DNA of 64,000 nt from Annona cherimola (GCA_030490835.1 CM059973.1:83963221-84027220), one strand, 5' to 3'; positions 1 to 12,180 are shown, counted from the stretch's first letter. Numbers and translations are program-made. Notes: a model not told the origin generated them from the sequence alone.

Positions 1-1501
1 AAGAGATGGAAATTTTGAGGAATTTCTTGCATCGGAAGTTTGCTCTGGACCATCGAACTTGGGCCATTTTTCGCTAACCTTTGACCTGGGGAAAAGCTCT
101 CCGCATTTTCCCTCTAGTAAAAGCTTCACTATATCTGGTTGAAATGCATTGTCATCATACAGTTCGACAAATGGTGAACTACCCAAAATTATGGATGGAA
201 ATCTGCTACAAGTAAATGAGAGATCAAAATCATCTTCGTTTCCTTTAAGATCTTCATCAGACTCTCTACAATCCTTTTCATGCTCAATTAAGTCTTGAAC
301 ACTGCGATAGCCCATTAAAACAGAGACCTGCAAAGCAGTGAATATCAATGTTTACTTATTTCTTTCATTCCTTTTGCTATTCCTTAGATCAACAACTATT
401 AATGGAAATTATCAAAAATCATAAATGTGCTGGGGGCATTTCTCATCAAATTAATCTTGCACTTTCTCAAGATGCATGGAGCAAAGGCCTCAAAGTCCAA
501 CCATGCGCATGAAATGCATGTAACAACATAAAAAGGGTTAATCAAAATCAATAACAAGTGGTGACAGATTTTTGCAAAAAGAAGAAGATATGTGATATGA
601 TTGCAAAACGGGCCTTTTGTGCTTAAACAGAATAAAGTAGAAGAAACTCTAAACAAATGAATGGAGCAACCTACCTTGTTAAGGATGTTTGATCTACCAG
701 AAATGCTTGCAGTGCCATAGAAACCTGCTTCATCTAAAAGCCTTTGTGCAGACTTATGGGTTGAATGGGAACACAACTTCAAAAGGTTTGAGTGAAGAAA
801 AGTGCTAAATCTGTGATTAGTAAAATCAATTAAGTCAGATAACTTACATTTTTAATTATAACAAAGATAACCATGAGCTCCACATCAAGCATTTACCTCA
901 TGGTTTGGCCAAAAGCATTCCGATATCCGCTCTCAGCTTCAAAACGTATTGCACTTGTCAGGTATTTCTCATTAAAATTCTGAAGACAAATAACCTGATT
1001 AACCTTGTAGATTGTAACAGGCTAAAAAACAAAAACAAAACAAAACAAAAAACGAGTATCACTATGCAGAGCATTCATTCTAAATTTGTATTTTGCATAA
1101 TGCATGCAACAACCAACATGAGAAGCTCTCATCAGGACTCCTCTGTGAACTACCCTGCAATAAGAATATGGCAATCCACCAATTATTTGGTCAAGACATT
1201 AACAGCCAACAGACATCTCACCCAGTGAGCAGATTTTGGCCAGGTTCTGCCTAAACCTGGGCCCTCATGATGAATAAACAACTCTCACAGATGTTGTATG
1301 CTATGCTATGCAACTCTCATAGATGATGTACCACTGAGAAATTACTGACACAAACATCAAAATTATGGTGTCAGAAAAATAGAAATATTAGATAAATCCA
1401 TTTGCTTTGGCTTCAAAATTATTTAAACATACCAAGGAACACGCTTTTGCCACAGAGGCGCAACTTGCAGCCTGTGGTGTGCTATTCAGTAACCTCATCA
1501 T
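1..1501 (-). CDS. Unrecognised plant protein, 5' part (4 exons, runs off left edge)
   Basis: I do not recognise this protein. A spliced model fits exactly: exons 1433-1501, 897-979, 675-810 and 1-327, all with GT-AG borders and matching phases (0, 2, 0), giving 205 residues before the window ends. The start is a double ATG (first at 1499-1501) with an in-frame TAA 15-20 nt upstream, so the N terminus is well fixed unless splicing differs. The protein starts MMRLLNSTPQ and contains IRFEAESGYRNAFGQTMR in exon 2; exon 4 has an acidic run (residues about 110-125, rich in D/E). I see no signal peptide, transmembrane segment or catalytic motif, so a soluble protein is likely. The upstream sequence has an AG acceptor near 1541, suggesting a 5' UTR intron, and a TATA-like box at 2448-2455. 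The coding model is well supported; the function is unknown. Confidence 0.72.
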
Positions 1502-1516
1502 AGGGCACAGATATTC

Positions 1517-1522
1517 TTACAT
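1517..1522 (-). promoter_or_regulatory. Minimal start-stop upstream ORF (ATG TAA)
   Basis: On the minus strand ATG is followed at once by TAA, fifteen bases before the start codon of the left-edge gene and in the same frame. If the leader exon begins at the acceptor near 1541, this start-stop element lies in the mature 5' UTR. Such elements can stall ribosomes and lower translation of the main ORF. Its presence is seen; its effect is inferred. Confidence 0.4.
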
Positions 1523-2447
1523 AAAAGATAAATCAAACCTGCACAAAAAATAAAATAAAATGCATGATCGCCTACGAAAAGAATGTGAATTTGTCCGTGG
1601 CAAAAAAGTCATGTTGGCCAAACAGTCACAATCAGAATCGCTAAAACAACAACTACTCAATCAAACTCAAACTTAGATTGCTTAATATCATCCTATCAAC
1701 ACAAATACTCGTGATAAATGTTGAGCCTGAGCGAACATCATTGAGAATGTGCCAACTGCCAAGTCCTAAAAAACAGCTCACTCAGCAGCGCTACCAGCAA
1801 TCAGCTAATGAACCACGAAATGGCAAAAGTGGCAGATGATACTACATTCTATCTTATCTACATCCTCCGCCAAACCATCAAGCACATTGTTTCATCTTTT
1901 CCCGGCAAACTCTCCTCAAACTAGGCACCCGATACACAAATCCAAACAAACCGTTTTCTTAATAATACGTTAGCAAAGCTCGATGCTCAGCTGCTTCTGC
2001 AAGCTTCAGTTACAGCTGAAAAGAGGAAGCCAGCCTACAATCCCGTTTTCTCCGACTCCATGAGAGTTAAGAGTTGGTGCAAAACAATACAAACCGTAAC
2101 CGCTTTCAAACGCAGCGCGGCTTAAATTTCAGTACAACGACAGCTACGAATGCCGGAGAGGTATGCAAGCGTCAGACTCAGGCCATGATTTCGGCCATCG
2201 GTCTTGAGACTGAGAGTAGCAATCTGCACGGTTTTCGGCCTCGGCCTATGATAGCAGTGCTTCCTAATTCCTATGAACGGATTGAATAGCTGGGACAGGC
2301 TGTGCATACCAGTAGCAGTAAGTGACCGAAACCTAGAGAAGGCTTCCAGCAGCCCTTTGCACGAGCCTCTCGATTTTTGGCCCAACCTCATCCGGTACAG
2401 TAATACCGCGCGGGAGAAGTGAACGCAATCCAAGACATACACGAAGC

Positions 2448-2455
2448 GTTTATAA
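2448..2455 (-). promoter_or_regulatory. TATA-like box for the left-edge gene
   Basis: The minus strand reads GCTTATAAAC here, followed by a leader region with no long conserved frame. It lies about 950 bases upstream of the start codon, which fits a spliced 5' leader (acceptor near 1541; a candidate donor CTG|GTATGC near 2306). A transcription start near 2418 would be expected. No transcript evidence is available. Confidence 0.35.
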
Positions 2456-3144
2456 GCTGGCCTCTTGTGCTCGGGCCGTGCCTCATTTTCTTCTGAAGTA
2501 CTGCTTTACTACCTGGTAACGACATGAATATTACTAAAATTTTGAAAAATTTAGCCAGCAACAACCATATTTAAGTGCTTCTACGTATATTCCGAATGAT
2601 TTAATAAATTTTTCAATAATTCCGTATTGTTGATATACTTCTTTAGTGTTTTTACAATGATAACTACAAAGGTTGAATCAAAATTGCAAGTTATGACTCC
2701 TGCAAAATTTGCCTCCGGACCTAGGTTTGCCTGAAATGAAGGCGTACCAACAAATCCTGTAAAATGACAAAAATACTCCTATAAATAAATAAGATTATAA
2801 AATGTAAAAAAATACCTTTAAATACAAAAGCAGTACGAGGAGTACTTCGTTAAAAAATAATTTATTTTGTATATTAAAGATATGTTCTTGCATTTTATAA
2901 TTTCATTTGTTTGTAGGGATATTTTCATCATTTAAAAAAAGATTTAGGGTTTCATGGTATCCCTTTAACTCTAAGCTAACCTTGCAGTTATGAATGCAAA
3001 TTTAACAAAGATAGCAGCATACTTGCAATTTTATTCAAACTTTATAGGTATAAATACAAAAAATCATTCTTCTTTTCAATATTTTTGTGACATTTATAGC
3101 GTATCCGTTGTATTTACCCCCAATTGTTTTGTTAATAGTTTAAG

Positions 3145-3423
3145 AGAGTGTTTTGCATTCTTATAAACTTGTTAATTTAAAAATTTTTATTATTCATAAT
3201 TATTCTATTTTTTAATTATTTATTAATGTCTTCCTGTACAACTACTCTATTTTTAAATCATTTATCCTTAGCTATATATATAATTGTTCTATCTATTTTA
3301 ACTTTATTTTTCATTTATCATTAGTACTTATATTATATCACATCACTTCTCATATTTCAAATAATTCTATATTAAACAACTTTTTGTTGAAAAGTTTTAA
3401 AAGTTGTATTGAATACCAAACAC
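3145..3423. mobile_element. Decayed Tourist-like MITE
   Basis: The interior matches the intact elements at 31394 and 44258 (order: CATAATTATTCTATTTTTTA, then a CTATCTATTTTAACTTTATT segment, then TATATCACATCA). The termini are worn (GAGTGTTTTGC / ACCAAACACTT). No clean TAA duplication remains. Confidence 0.55.
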
Positions 3424-5456
3424 TTAAAAGAAAAAATTTTTAAACTACATCATCATTTCTTATTCAATTAGATCTTGGATTAAAATTTTTCTACTATTTA
3501 GTTAAATAAATGGCACACAAAAGATAGTGAATGACATAGATATTAGAAATACATATTCTTAAATATTGAACAAAGCATGCATGTTTTCACATGACAAGGT
3601 GTAAGTTTGGTGTACATTGACAAATGTAAGCAAATATATGTTAAAGTAAAAGAGAGAAAATTTTTACGTGGAAAAAGTAAAACTAATTTTGTACAAAGTC
3701 TTTGTGACAGACCTAAATGAAAATGATTTCTACTATTTGAGAAAATAACATATAACAATGTTCTTCGTGAAGACTAGAAATAGACAATAACAGTTTGAGG
3801 ATTGTTATAGAATGACAGTCTCTAGACTCTGTCGTGCCACATGAGAGGGCGCTTGCCAAATACACATTGGCAACTTGGTGTCGAAGAGGCGTGGATTAAA
3901 TTTCCATCGATGAGGAAAGTCAAATAACTGTTTTAATTTGCATTTGTTAAGACTTGTGAAAAAAAGATGGTCCTATAATTGAAAATAAGAGAGAGATGAA
4001 ACATCATAGACTTGAAAGTGATAACACATCCGTCTTCTTTAAGTTCCTGTGTATTGGCCTATTCCAAAATATCATACTTCATCTACTAATAAGAGAGTCG
4101 AGAAAGATCTCTTCGTATGATTAGATAACATGATAAGGGAAGGCGGTTATTTTGCATAGTCTTGTTGATGGAGCCACGTTTAAGATGATTGCTTGAACAT
4201 ATGTCGTTAGGCCAACCATGATAATAATAGTAGAAAGCGAATTAAGATAGTTACACTATTGACTCAAGATTATAATGGTGTCTCCCATATTGCCATGAAA
4301 AGGATCAACAACAATACACAATATCACATTTAGGAATGTGAAATGGGAAAAAAGTGTGGTATGGAATAGGAGTGAGAAAGGAAATATTTTAAGAATTGTG
4401 TGATTAATATAAAATAATAAAGATAAAGTTAGAATAAACAAAGTAGTTGAAAGCAAAAATAATTAGAATATAGGGGTAACGTTGAAAAATAGAGTGGTTT
4501 AATTATAAAATTAGTTGTTAGAAATGTGTTACCATGTCGTACCATTTCATCCCGCACTTGCCTAATGCCAGCACATGCCCATAGTAATATGAGGGAAAAA
4601 CATAGCAAGAGTGACTGAGTAGGGTTGGCCTACTATCTTAAGTTGCATTCATGACTATAGGTGTTTCAAGGAGCCTAATCTTACAATGAAATTGGTGCTC
4701 ATGCTTAACCTTTGCATCATAAGTAGCAAGTTCGACTTTGAGGGTATTATTATCTCCCATATAAAAGCATTTTCCCCTATTGTTACGTGTGTGGATATTA
4801 TACATCCATTATTTAAGCAAATTTTGAATAAAAATAGACTTTAGGTGGCTCCTCTACACCTCGTGAAAAAAAGAGTGGCTCATCTACAATGGGTTGAACC
4901 ACTTTACAGTTGGAATTGTTGGAATTTTCAAATTTTATAATAAATATTATAGGATATTTTTCAGAATCCATAAGAGATACGGCGATAATTTTTAATAGCA
5001 CTGGCTGCCAGTTTGACATGTCAATGCTCGCTTTTCCGGACTTGGGATCGACAGTAAGATAAAAACTCTTACTAGCAAAAATAATTCAAGAAAACTTAAA
5101 ATAGACCAATATGTGATAAAATAAGAGAAAATAAATTAAGATGATTTTGTCATGTTAAAAGGATGCATGAAATAGCACCGATTAGGAGTACAGAGTCTAT
5201 CCAAGTAGAACGTAGTAGGAGAATGAGAGGAAGACCTCAAAAAATATGGATAAAAGTAATTAAACAAAATTTAAAAATATTACAAATTACAGAAATTTTA
5301 GTCTTAAATAGCCAAGAATAGTGCAATAGTGAGAATTAGCTTATGATGATGATGATAATAATAATAAAAATTATAAGATGATCAAAAAGTAAAATAGCTG
5401 GGACGGTAGAGTCGTTGGCAGTGATGTAGCAAGTTATGGGGTTCGATCTTCGCCGA

Positions 5457-5595
5457 TTGCATTTTAACATTTTTGCAAATTCACTTGAAAGGTTGCAACG
5501 GTTGAAGGTTTGATTGAAAACCGGTTGCATTTTAACATTTTTATGTGCAAATTCACATGAATTGCGACGGTCGAAGGTTTGATCGAAACAACAGA
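5457..5595. repeat. 68-bp imperfect tandem duplication
   Basis: Two units start at 5457 and 5525. Both begin TTGCATTTTAACATTTTT and end with a GAAGGTTTGAT(T/C)GAAA segment. They differ by small indels and substitutions, so the duplication is not recent. Confidence 0.7.
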
Positions 5596-6151
5596 TGCAA
5601 CGGGATGGAATTTGAAAAGATGCAATCTATGAAATGAGATGCTAAGGATGCGACCAATTCCAAAGGAGTGAGATTAAATCTCATTTCTAAGGCTATAAAT
5701 ATATTAGAATCGAGAGATTAGAAACACAATCCTCTCATCCCTCCTCATCAAGACATCCTATTGCTTTGTCTTAATTTAGAAAATCGTTGTCCTAGTTGTT
5801 AATTTCAAAGTCATCATATATTTCTTGAAATTCTTTTTATTCAACCAAAAATCTTATTTCAAATGTTCGTGTGCCTAGAAAAAGTGTTGCTTCTTATTGT
5901 AATTCAGGCTTCACTTTTTGCATCTTGGAGACAACCGCAAAATTACCCTACGTAGTAAATAGGGTAGCAAAATTGACTTAAGAAAATGACATGATAACAT
6001 GCTTGAAGTGAAATTTAATTTTAATTTCACTTTTTCTACTTTTCATAATTCTCCCTTTTTTATATTTTACCCTAACAAGAATTGGACTAGTTGATGAGCA
6101 CGATTCATAGGGTTCAAACCACATAAGCAAGTCAATTAAACTTTTTTACTA

Positions 6152-6424
6152 GTGTGTTTGGTAACACAAAAAATGTCAATTTAAAACTTTTCATTTTTCA
6201 TAATTATCCTATTTTTTAATTATTTCTTTACATTTTTCTATACAATTATTATATTTTTTAATTATTTCTACATAACTACCCATACAAGTAACCTATCTAT
6301 TTTAATTTTATTCTCCTTATTCTTCGTCATTACACTTATCATATTACATTTTTTTTTATTTTAACAACTTTTAGCCGAAAAACTCTTCGTTCAAAAGTTT
6401 TACGCAAACACAACCGAACACACC
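6152..6424. mobile_element. Decayed Tourist-like MITE
   Basis: The ends are TGTGTTTGGTAACAC and CCGAACACACC, an imperfect terminal inverted repeat of the GGGTGTGTTTGG type. The interior has the family's CTATCTATTTTAATTTTATT and ATTATCCTATTTTTTAATTA segments. Size (273 bp) is slightly below the 291-292 bp of the intact copies. Confidence 0.65.
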
Positions 6425-6984
6425 AGTTGAAAACTTTTCGTGCTGCTTGTATTTCTTTTATCTCGGCAACTAGAAAATGCTATTTTTATAGGAGTTCGAA
6501 CAGTATTTTAAAAGCGTTGGGCGAATTTCAGTCACCTGATGCGGTTTTGACGTGGAAGGACTTGTAATGATGATCAGATCTCCAGTCCCAAGATTGGATA
6601 AATGGCTCAATAGCATGCCCAAAGAGAAAACGGCATGGATGGATGCATCCATGTAAATAGACCCTAGTGAGTACTGAGTCTGGGACTCTGGGCCTGCTGA
6701 GTGCCAAGGCCTTTGGATCCCCATGCCATCGCTTCTCCTGAGTCCTGACTCGTGCCGCGCAGCAGCGCAGACAGCAATAATTTGAGACTCTGCAAAGCTT
6801 CTACACAGGAAGCCTTTTCAGTTCGAGAAAGTCGAAGTGGCTCCCGCGGCGCATGCTCTTATTTCTCTCTTGCCGACTGCTGCTGCCTGCCGCTAGAAAA
6901 GGCATCCGATGCCAAATGCTAAATTAAATATTATACGGTATAAGATTGTTTTAACTCGACCGCACCCAGTGGTCGAACCATTGA

Positions 6985-7027
6985 TTTTCCGGTTCAACCG
7001 CAGTCGACCACCGGTTGAACCGGAAAA
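6985..7027. repeat. Perfect 16-bp inverted repeat with 11-nt loop
   Basis: TTTTCCGGTTCAACCG (6985-7000) is followed after CAGTCGACCAC by its exact reverse complement (7012-7027). It lies about 170 bases beyond the stop codon of the SPARK gene, possibly within its 3' UTR or downstream DNA. The CCGGTTCAACCGG motif also marks the ends of the hAT-like element at 31935-32980, so this may be a remnant of that family. Confidence 0.75.
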
Positions 7028-7193
7028 ACCGAGATCCGAGCTTGCCGCTGGCTTCCCTCTCTCATCTGAACATTCCAACCACCCTCAGATCTCTTCATCA
7101 CCAACACATGCATCTCATCTCACTTCGATGTCGTGATTAGCGTGTTTGACGTGAAGAAGAGGTGACGAGGAATTATCCGGGAAGAGACTGGAA

Positions 7194-8985
7194 CTAATTA
7201 AATAAGGGAAAGACGATACAAATCCAATACAATATTGAGGCTAGCAGCAAGATGAGTTGGGGACAAGGTCGGAGGACCGACGACGATGAGCGAGTGTCCA
7301 GCAGAGCAGAATCGACGGCCAGCGGCATTCCATTGCTGCCGACGCTACAAGATCGCAAGTGCGAGCCATCATTCTGCTGGCCCACCATCGTAGCCCGTAG
7401 CACAGACGAAACGGTGGGCATATACGCGCTTCTGTTCTTCGCCAGCAGCCACGTCAGTCCCATGAGCTCGCAATCCCGGCTGTGCATCTTGTTCTTTCTG
7501 TCCGTCGTGCTGACATTTTTGCCTTCGTTCAGCTGCCACAAAAACACGCTATTTCATCAGGGGGGATAAAAAAAAAAAACACCACGCGCACGCGCACGGT
7601 AAAAGGCCATTCTGCAATAATGCAACGCAAAAAAGAAAGTTTCGATTCCGCAAATAACACATCTTTTGAAATTATTATCTTTACTTACCAATTGTTATAA
7701 TCCAAAACAAATTGTTAATAATTCGGTATGTTTTATATAAATAAACATTCTAATGCGACATTAAAAGTCTCTCGGTTTCGATTAAGCTTAAAATATTACA
7801 TAAAATATATATTATATCAAATCCGCAGCTGCAATTAAATTATGGTTGTCACATTAATCTAACTGACATGGACTTAGAATATTTATCCTAAACTATATTC
7901 AATGCACAAGAAGCAATAGAAAACGAAACGCGATAAATAAGATAAGAATAACATATATTATTGTATACATTCTTTCAGTTGCATACAATTATAAGCTAAA
8001 GTTGTTTTCCGAGTAATTTAAACTTGAATAAGATAAGAAAAATGTTGCACAGCTGAGATTATACGGACATAAATTCTGTCAGCCGAAAAACATTTTTGCT
8101 GACATATATGCCCTCCCCTTTCGTTGGTTGGCTGCGGAGGGTGACCCGGAACAAATCAAAACGCTAGCGTGCGCGGTATCCAAAGGCCGTGGATATCTGT
8201 GGGCCAAGGACCCAAACAACCAACGGCACTCACGAAAATAATCATATCCCGCGGACCACTGAACAACACCAAACGCAACCAAACGGTCCAGACTCCAATC
8301 AAAACTCAAGGAAAGGAGCGGTAGCCCGCGGGCTGAAGGAAAACCAAGTTCCCTCTCACGGTCTCACCTGGTAGAGACTCCTCAGGCACCGGTTGCAACC
8401 GCCGAGGCCGGACGGTCCGCCGCACTCGCGCTCCAGCCTCCGCACTCTAGCGTTCCCCTCCACCTTCCCGCTGCTCGATACCCGGAACGCCTCCATGCAG
8501 CTCGGCACGTGCAGCCGTATACCGCAGTAGCAGTAGACGAGGTCGCACGTGTCGTTGGGTCGGGGCAGGTGAATCCCCCGCCCACGCGTCGCGCGGTCCA
8601 GGTTCTCCACGCACGTCTCGGAGTCGTCGGGCAGGACGGGCAGGTCGTACGTGGCCGCCGGGAGCCTCGCCGCCCTGCGCAGGGCCGTGCCGGAATACGC
8701 GGCGTAGAGCCATGCGGCGAGGACCGGGCAGCAGTGGGACTTGTTGGGCAGCTCGTTCCCGCCCTTCGCGACGCAGGCGTGGGAGATTGCCGGGAAGAGA
8801 TCGTTGGGAAGGTCGAGCGGGCAGCCTGCCAGGTCGGATTGCTCCGGGAAGGCGGGAATGGTGGCGGGAGGAGAACTGGGGAAGAATGGCTGGATGTTGG
8901 CTGGATCGGGGTTGGGCAGGACGGGTAGAGCCAGAAATCCGGGCAGACGGAAGAGGAGAGCGTAGACGAGAAGCAGGAGACGCAT
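7194..8985 (-). CDS. SPARK-domain GPI-anchored protein, At4g28100-like (2 exons)
   Basis: This is a secreted, probably GPI-anchored cell-surface protein of the plant SPARK family; the biochemical role is unknown. Exon 1 (8368-8985, 206 codons) and exon 2 (7194-7532, 112 codons plus TAG) join in phase 0 across CAG|GTGAGA and GTGGCAG|CTG, giving 318 aa, near the roughly 300 aa I recall for At4g28100. Residues 1-19 form a signal peptide (MRLLLLVYALLF...). A proline-rich stretch precedes a cysteine-rich SPARK region (about 45-235) with CPLDLP, SHCCPVLAAWLYAAY, CDLVYCYCGI and GGCNRCLRSLYQ. Exon 2 carries the conserved RDCELMGLTWLLAKNR and SNGMPLAVDS blocks. It ends with a serine-rich spacer and a hydrophobic tail typical of a GPI signal. 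An ATG further upstream in frame would bury the signal peptide, so M at 8985 is preferred. Exon 1 is strongly GC-rich, exon 2 less so. A TATA box lies at 9186-9192. Confidence 0.93.
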
Positions 8986-9185
8986 TTTGCGATTCTTGGC
9001 TTTCTGCTGGTTTGGGTTTGAAAGGGGACGTTGGTATTTGTTTGTTGCCGTTGCTGCAAGCAAATCGACAAGAGAGAGGAAGAGCGAATGAAGGGAAAGG
9101 GCAAATGCTGCGGGGTTGATGCTCTGCTGTCACGATTTTTGGCGGCTAATGAGGTTTTAGCGGGAGTCATAAAGCAAAAGGAAAG

Positions 9186-9192
9186 CTTTATA
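9186..9192 (-). promoter_or_regulatory. TATA box of the SPARK-protein gene
   Basis: The minus strand reads AACTATAAAGCTTTCC. It lies about 200 bases upstream of the start codon at 8985, which predicts a leader of about 170 bases. This is a good match to a plant TATA box in the right place, but it is untested. Confidence 0.5.
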
Positions 9193-9341
9193 GTTAATTT
9201 CAGATCGAGTGGCTAGATGCTCCGGCAGGGATGAATCTTGATATACAGGCGTACCCTTTATCGGAATATGGTATGGAAGTAGAAGTGTCTTTTGAGTAAA
9301 AAGTCGAGAATAATAGATGATGGGTAAATAATTATGGGAAA

Positions 9342-9685
9342 TGATCTTGTTAATCTAGGCTAAGCAAATGCTCCTCTTAGCTTATTTTAAAAAAATTATT
9401 TATAATAATTTTTTTTACTCTTTTCTTTATAAGCTTATTTATTTAAATGTATTTAACGTTTAAATCAAGTTTTATTATTTTTCGGATATATATATATATA
9501 CACTTAGACATTTAAAAATCTAAAAAATATATATAAAAATATACCTAAAAATGATAAAACTTAATTTATATGTTAAATATACTTAGATAAACGAATATAC
9601 GAAGAAAAAATTTTAAAAAATTATTATAAATAAAATTTTTAAAATAAACTAAGCTCAACATTTGCTTAACCCGGTCAATAGCATC
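9342..9685. mobile_element. Foldback MITE, family F (copy 1)
   Basis: The two halves are inverted copies. The left starts GATCTTGTTAATCTAGG...TAAGCAAATG; the right, read backwards, starts GATGCTATTGACCGGG...TAAGCAAATG. Further in, both carry TTATTTATAATAATTTTTT and an AAGTTTTATTATTTTT core facing AATGATAAAACTTAATTTAT. The closest relative in this window is 59313-59722. Confidence 0.7.
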
Positions 9686-10254
9686 ATTCCTCGGTAAATA
9701 TACAGAAGCCATGCTGGTAGGAACTTTTTTGGCCACGCGCTTCAAGCACGAGGGGAGCTTGCGTGCGGGAGAACGATCTCGTTTTAAGCATGCTTATAGT
9801 GCAACGGATGAATAAATTGCCTGTATATATATATATAAAAAATAAAAAAAAAAAGTGGCTTCAATCCGTCCGACTGGTTGAAATCACCACTGGACCATCA
9901 GTTCCATTGGATGTGAATTACGGGACGCAGCACTGGCGAGCGAACCTTATCTTCCACTGCAATGATTTGAAAATGGGCCATGCGCGTGTATGCATGAGAC
10001 AAGTGATTGGCACGTGCCAGTATGATCTACAGGGGACTACACATTTTTTGGCTTATAGTCCAAACCGATCCTATCCATCATGGGACTATTATTACTTTGC
10101 TGATATCTTTTGTTTTCGGTACATGCCAATTTAGGCCCATTACTCTCGGAGAAACATGATTTGCAAGCTTGGAGAAAAAGGGGAGGGAGGATTTGCTGCT
10201 CTGACTGGGCGGGTGGTTTATAATCGACCGTCAAGATGTTGGTTATTTAACTAA

Positions 10255-10546
10255 GGGTGCGTTTGGTTGGAGGTAAAACTTTTTGACGAAAATTTTTCTG
10301 AGTATAAATTGTCAAGTTGATAGAAAATAATGTGATATGATAGGGATAATAATGAGGTGTAAAGAGAATAAAGTTAAAATAGATAGGGTAGTTATATGGG
10401 TATTTGTGTGGAAATGATTGAAAAGTAGGGTTGTTTATATAGGAAAATGTGAAAAAATAATTAAAAAATAAGATAATTATGGAGAGTGAAAAGTTTTTGA
10501 TTGAAAAGTTTTCATTGACATGTTTTGTGTGTAACCAAACACACCC
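10255..10546. mobile_element. Intact Tourist-like MITE (292 bp) with TAA target duplication
   Basis: It starts GGGTGCGTTTGGTT and ends AACCAAACACACCC, flanked on both sides by TAA. The TAA duplication and terminal sequence are those of PIF/Harbinger-derived Tourist MITEs. The interior has no coding potential. It lies in the same orientation as 61120-61410 and opposite to 31394-31684 and 44258-44549. Confidence 0.85.
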
Positions 10547-10578
10547 TAAATATGAATCTGGGCAACGATAATATATAC

Positions 10579-10972
10579 GGGATCTTCTATAAAAAATTTA
10601 TCAAGTACATTTACGTGTACCATAAGTTAAGGTACATTTATCTTCATGTGATCATAAAATTATAATCTATTCCATTAATTGTATTTAAAATTATTTATTT
10701 TATTAATATATTAATTTTAATCTAAATTGGATATGCTTGTAGGCCCAATCTAAAAATAGTACAAAATCATATAATAAAATAGTTTGATGTGAATAATAAT
10801 TTTAAATTTTTTTTTCAATATATAAATTATCTAAGACATAATTTATACATCAATAAATAACTATGTAAACTAAAGTATTAATATATTGAAGTGAATATAA
10901 GACATATTTCGAGTCAAATATACCATAACTTATTGGTAAGGTATGTAAATGTATAGAATTATATCTCACCCT
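10579..10972. mobile_element. MITE, family C (copy 1)
   Basis: Imperfect terminal inverted repeats: GTACATTTACGTGTACCATAA on the left, and ATACATTTACATACC...AAGTTATGGTA on the right read backwards. The interior shares with 18372, 30450, 59784 and 60181 an ordered set of short blocks (ATTTTCATCTAAATTGGATA-like, TAATAAAATAGTTTGATGT, TTTTTCAACATGTAAAT, CATAATTTATACAT). Confidence 0.65.
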
Positions 10973-10999
10973 TATAGGATAATATTTATAATCATTCGG

Positions 11000-11345
11000 A
11001 TTGCCCCCATAACTATAGTCCAATCCGTTGCAAAATTGAATCTATTTAATTATAAAAGTAACATCTATCTTATCCACTATATTTATAATTATTTATTTTA
11101 ATAGAATACCAATTTTCATCCAAATCAATCATGTGTATTTATCTATCTTAAAATGGAATAAAATTAACGTAACAAAATATTGTAACATAAATATTAATTT
11201 TAAAGTTATATTTTCAACATCCATATCATCTAAAATAAATTTTTATATAGATAAATAATTATGTAAAGTAATATAGTATTTTAATATCGTAGAGCTCACT
11301 TTTTAATAGAATGTATCGTAATTTTAGTGCATACGGAATTCATCT
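11000..11345. mobile_element. Diverged MITE, family C (copy 2)
   Basis: It follows copy 1 directly and repeats its internal order of blocks (ATTTATTTTAATAGAATACC, ATTTTCATCCAAATCAATCA, TTTTCAACATCCATATCATC). It is more diverged and its ends are unclear. The tandem layout suggests insertion next to, or duplication of, copy 1. Confidence 0.5.
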
Positions 11346-11629
11346 GAATGATTCTTATATGGGGGTGTGAATGTTAGCTTGTGTTGCAAGGATCAAGTGA
11401 TTTTAGTTTGAGAAAAGAGAATAATTTAACTAGCTAACAGAAGTCCGTGTTGAAAACGGAGACATGACCCAAAAAACATTGCCATGCGCTACCATTTTTT
11501 ATATAATAAGGGGGCGGGGGAGATTTTGGTATGCAACATCTATTTGCAGCCTAACTAAATTAAAACATTATCCATTTAATTTGTTTAATATTTTGTATTT
11601 TGTCAACCAAGGTATAACTCGGTAATATA

Positions 11630-11995
11630 AAATGAATATTGGGCCTGACTTCGATTGTCATATGAACCATTTTTTTATTTTTTGAAATTTTTCATAAAAT
11701 TATTAATCTAAGTTTATTTAACATGTGTATCAATTTTCACCAATTTTAAAGACTTTTATATTTTTTTTGAAAATTTTAAAAATCAGTAGCATTTTTAGCA
11801 TTTTAAATTACTAAAAATGTTACTGATTTTTATAAATTCCAAAAAAATATCTAAAAGTCTTTAAAAATAGTAAAAATTAATACACATGTTAATACACTTA
11901 TACTAACAATTATGTAAAAAAATTCAAAAAAATTTTAAAAAATAAGTGTATACACTTGGGTGCATTGGCCCGAGTGCATACCACCGGCACCCATT
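11630..11995. mobile_element. Foldback element, family F (diverged copy)
   Basis: A central inverted repeat is visible: AATCAGTAGCATTTTTAGCA faces TAAAAATGTTACTGATTTTT around 11785-11840, extended by weaker pairing on both sides. The right end has GGGTGCATTGGCCCGAGTGC, resembling the hairpin termini of other family F copies. Boundaries are approximate. Confidence 0.5.
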
Positions 11996-12180
11996 ATAAT
12001 CTTTAATGTAATAAAAAAACATCTTATGTTTTAATTTGTTACTAAAAATCAAAAGTTTTGATATGTTGTACCTGATGAAAATGTGTAAACGATATGTCTA
12101 TTTAAAAATGTATAAGATATAATGATAATTTATAAAATCATTTATCCACACATGAAGATATTTTTAGACCACTTGGATGT

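Larger units (their letters stand above)
2461..6151. other. AT-rich intergenic stretch without a supported gene
   Basis: No frame here resembles a protein and none is flanked by convincing splice sites. The region holds a decayed Tourist-like MITE (3145-3423), a probable second one in opposite orientation (about 4250-4540, recognisable by the AAAATAATAAAGATAAAGTT-like core) and a 68-bp tandem duplication at 5457. Two short B-box-like strings (near 4725 and 5440) suggest SINE remnants, but no boundaries can be given. Confidence 0.6.

Noticed and set aside
2122..2442. 106-residue minus-strand frame upstream of the left-edge gene
   Set aside because: It lies in the presumed leader/5' intron region, has no family resemblance and cannot be joined in phase to exon 1 because of the in-frame TAA.
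3820..3950. Possible SINE or gene fragment around CGTGCCACATGAGAGGGCGC
   Set aside because: No A/B box pair at the right spacing, no boundaries and no reading frame.
8382..9170. Long GC-rich frames on both strands over the SPARK exon (262 and 228 aa minus, 139 and 135 aa plus)
   Set aside because: They are frame shadows of the GC-rich exon. Only the frame with the signal peptide and cysteine motifs joins in phase to exon 2 and matches the family.
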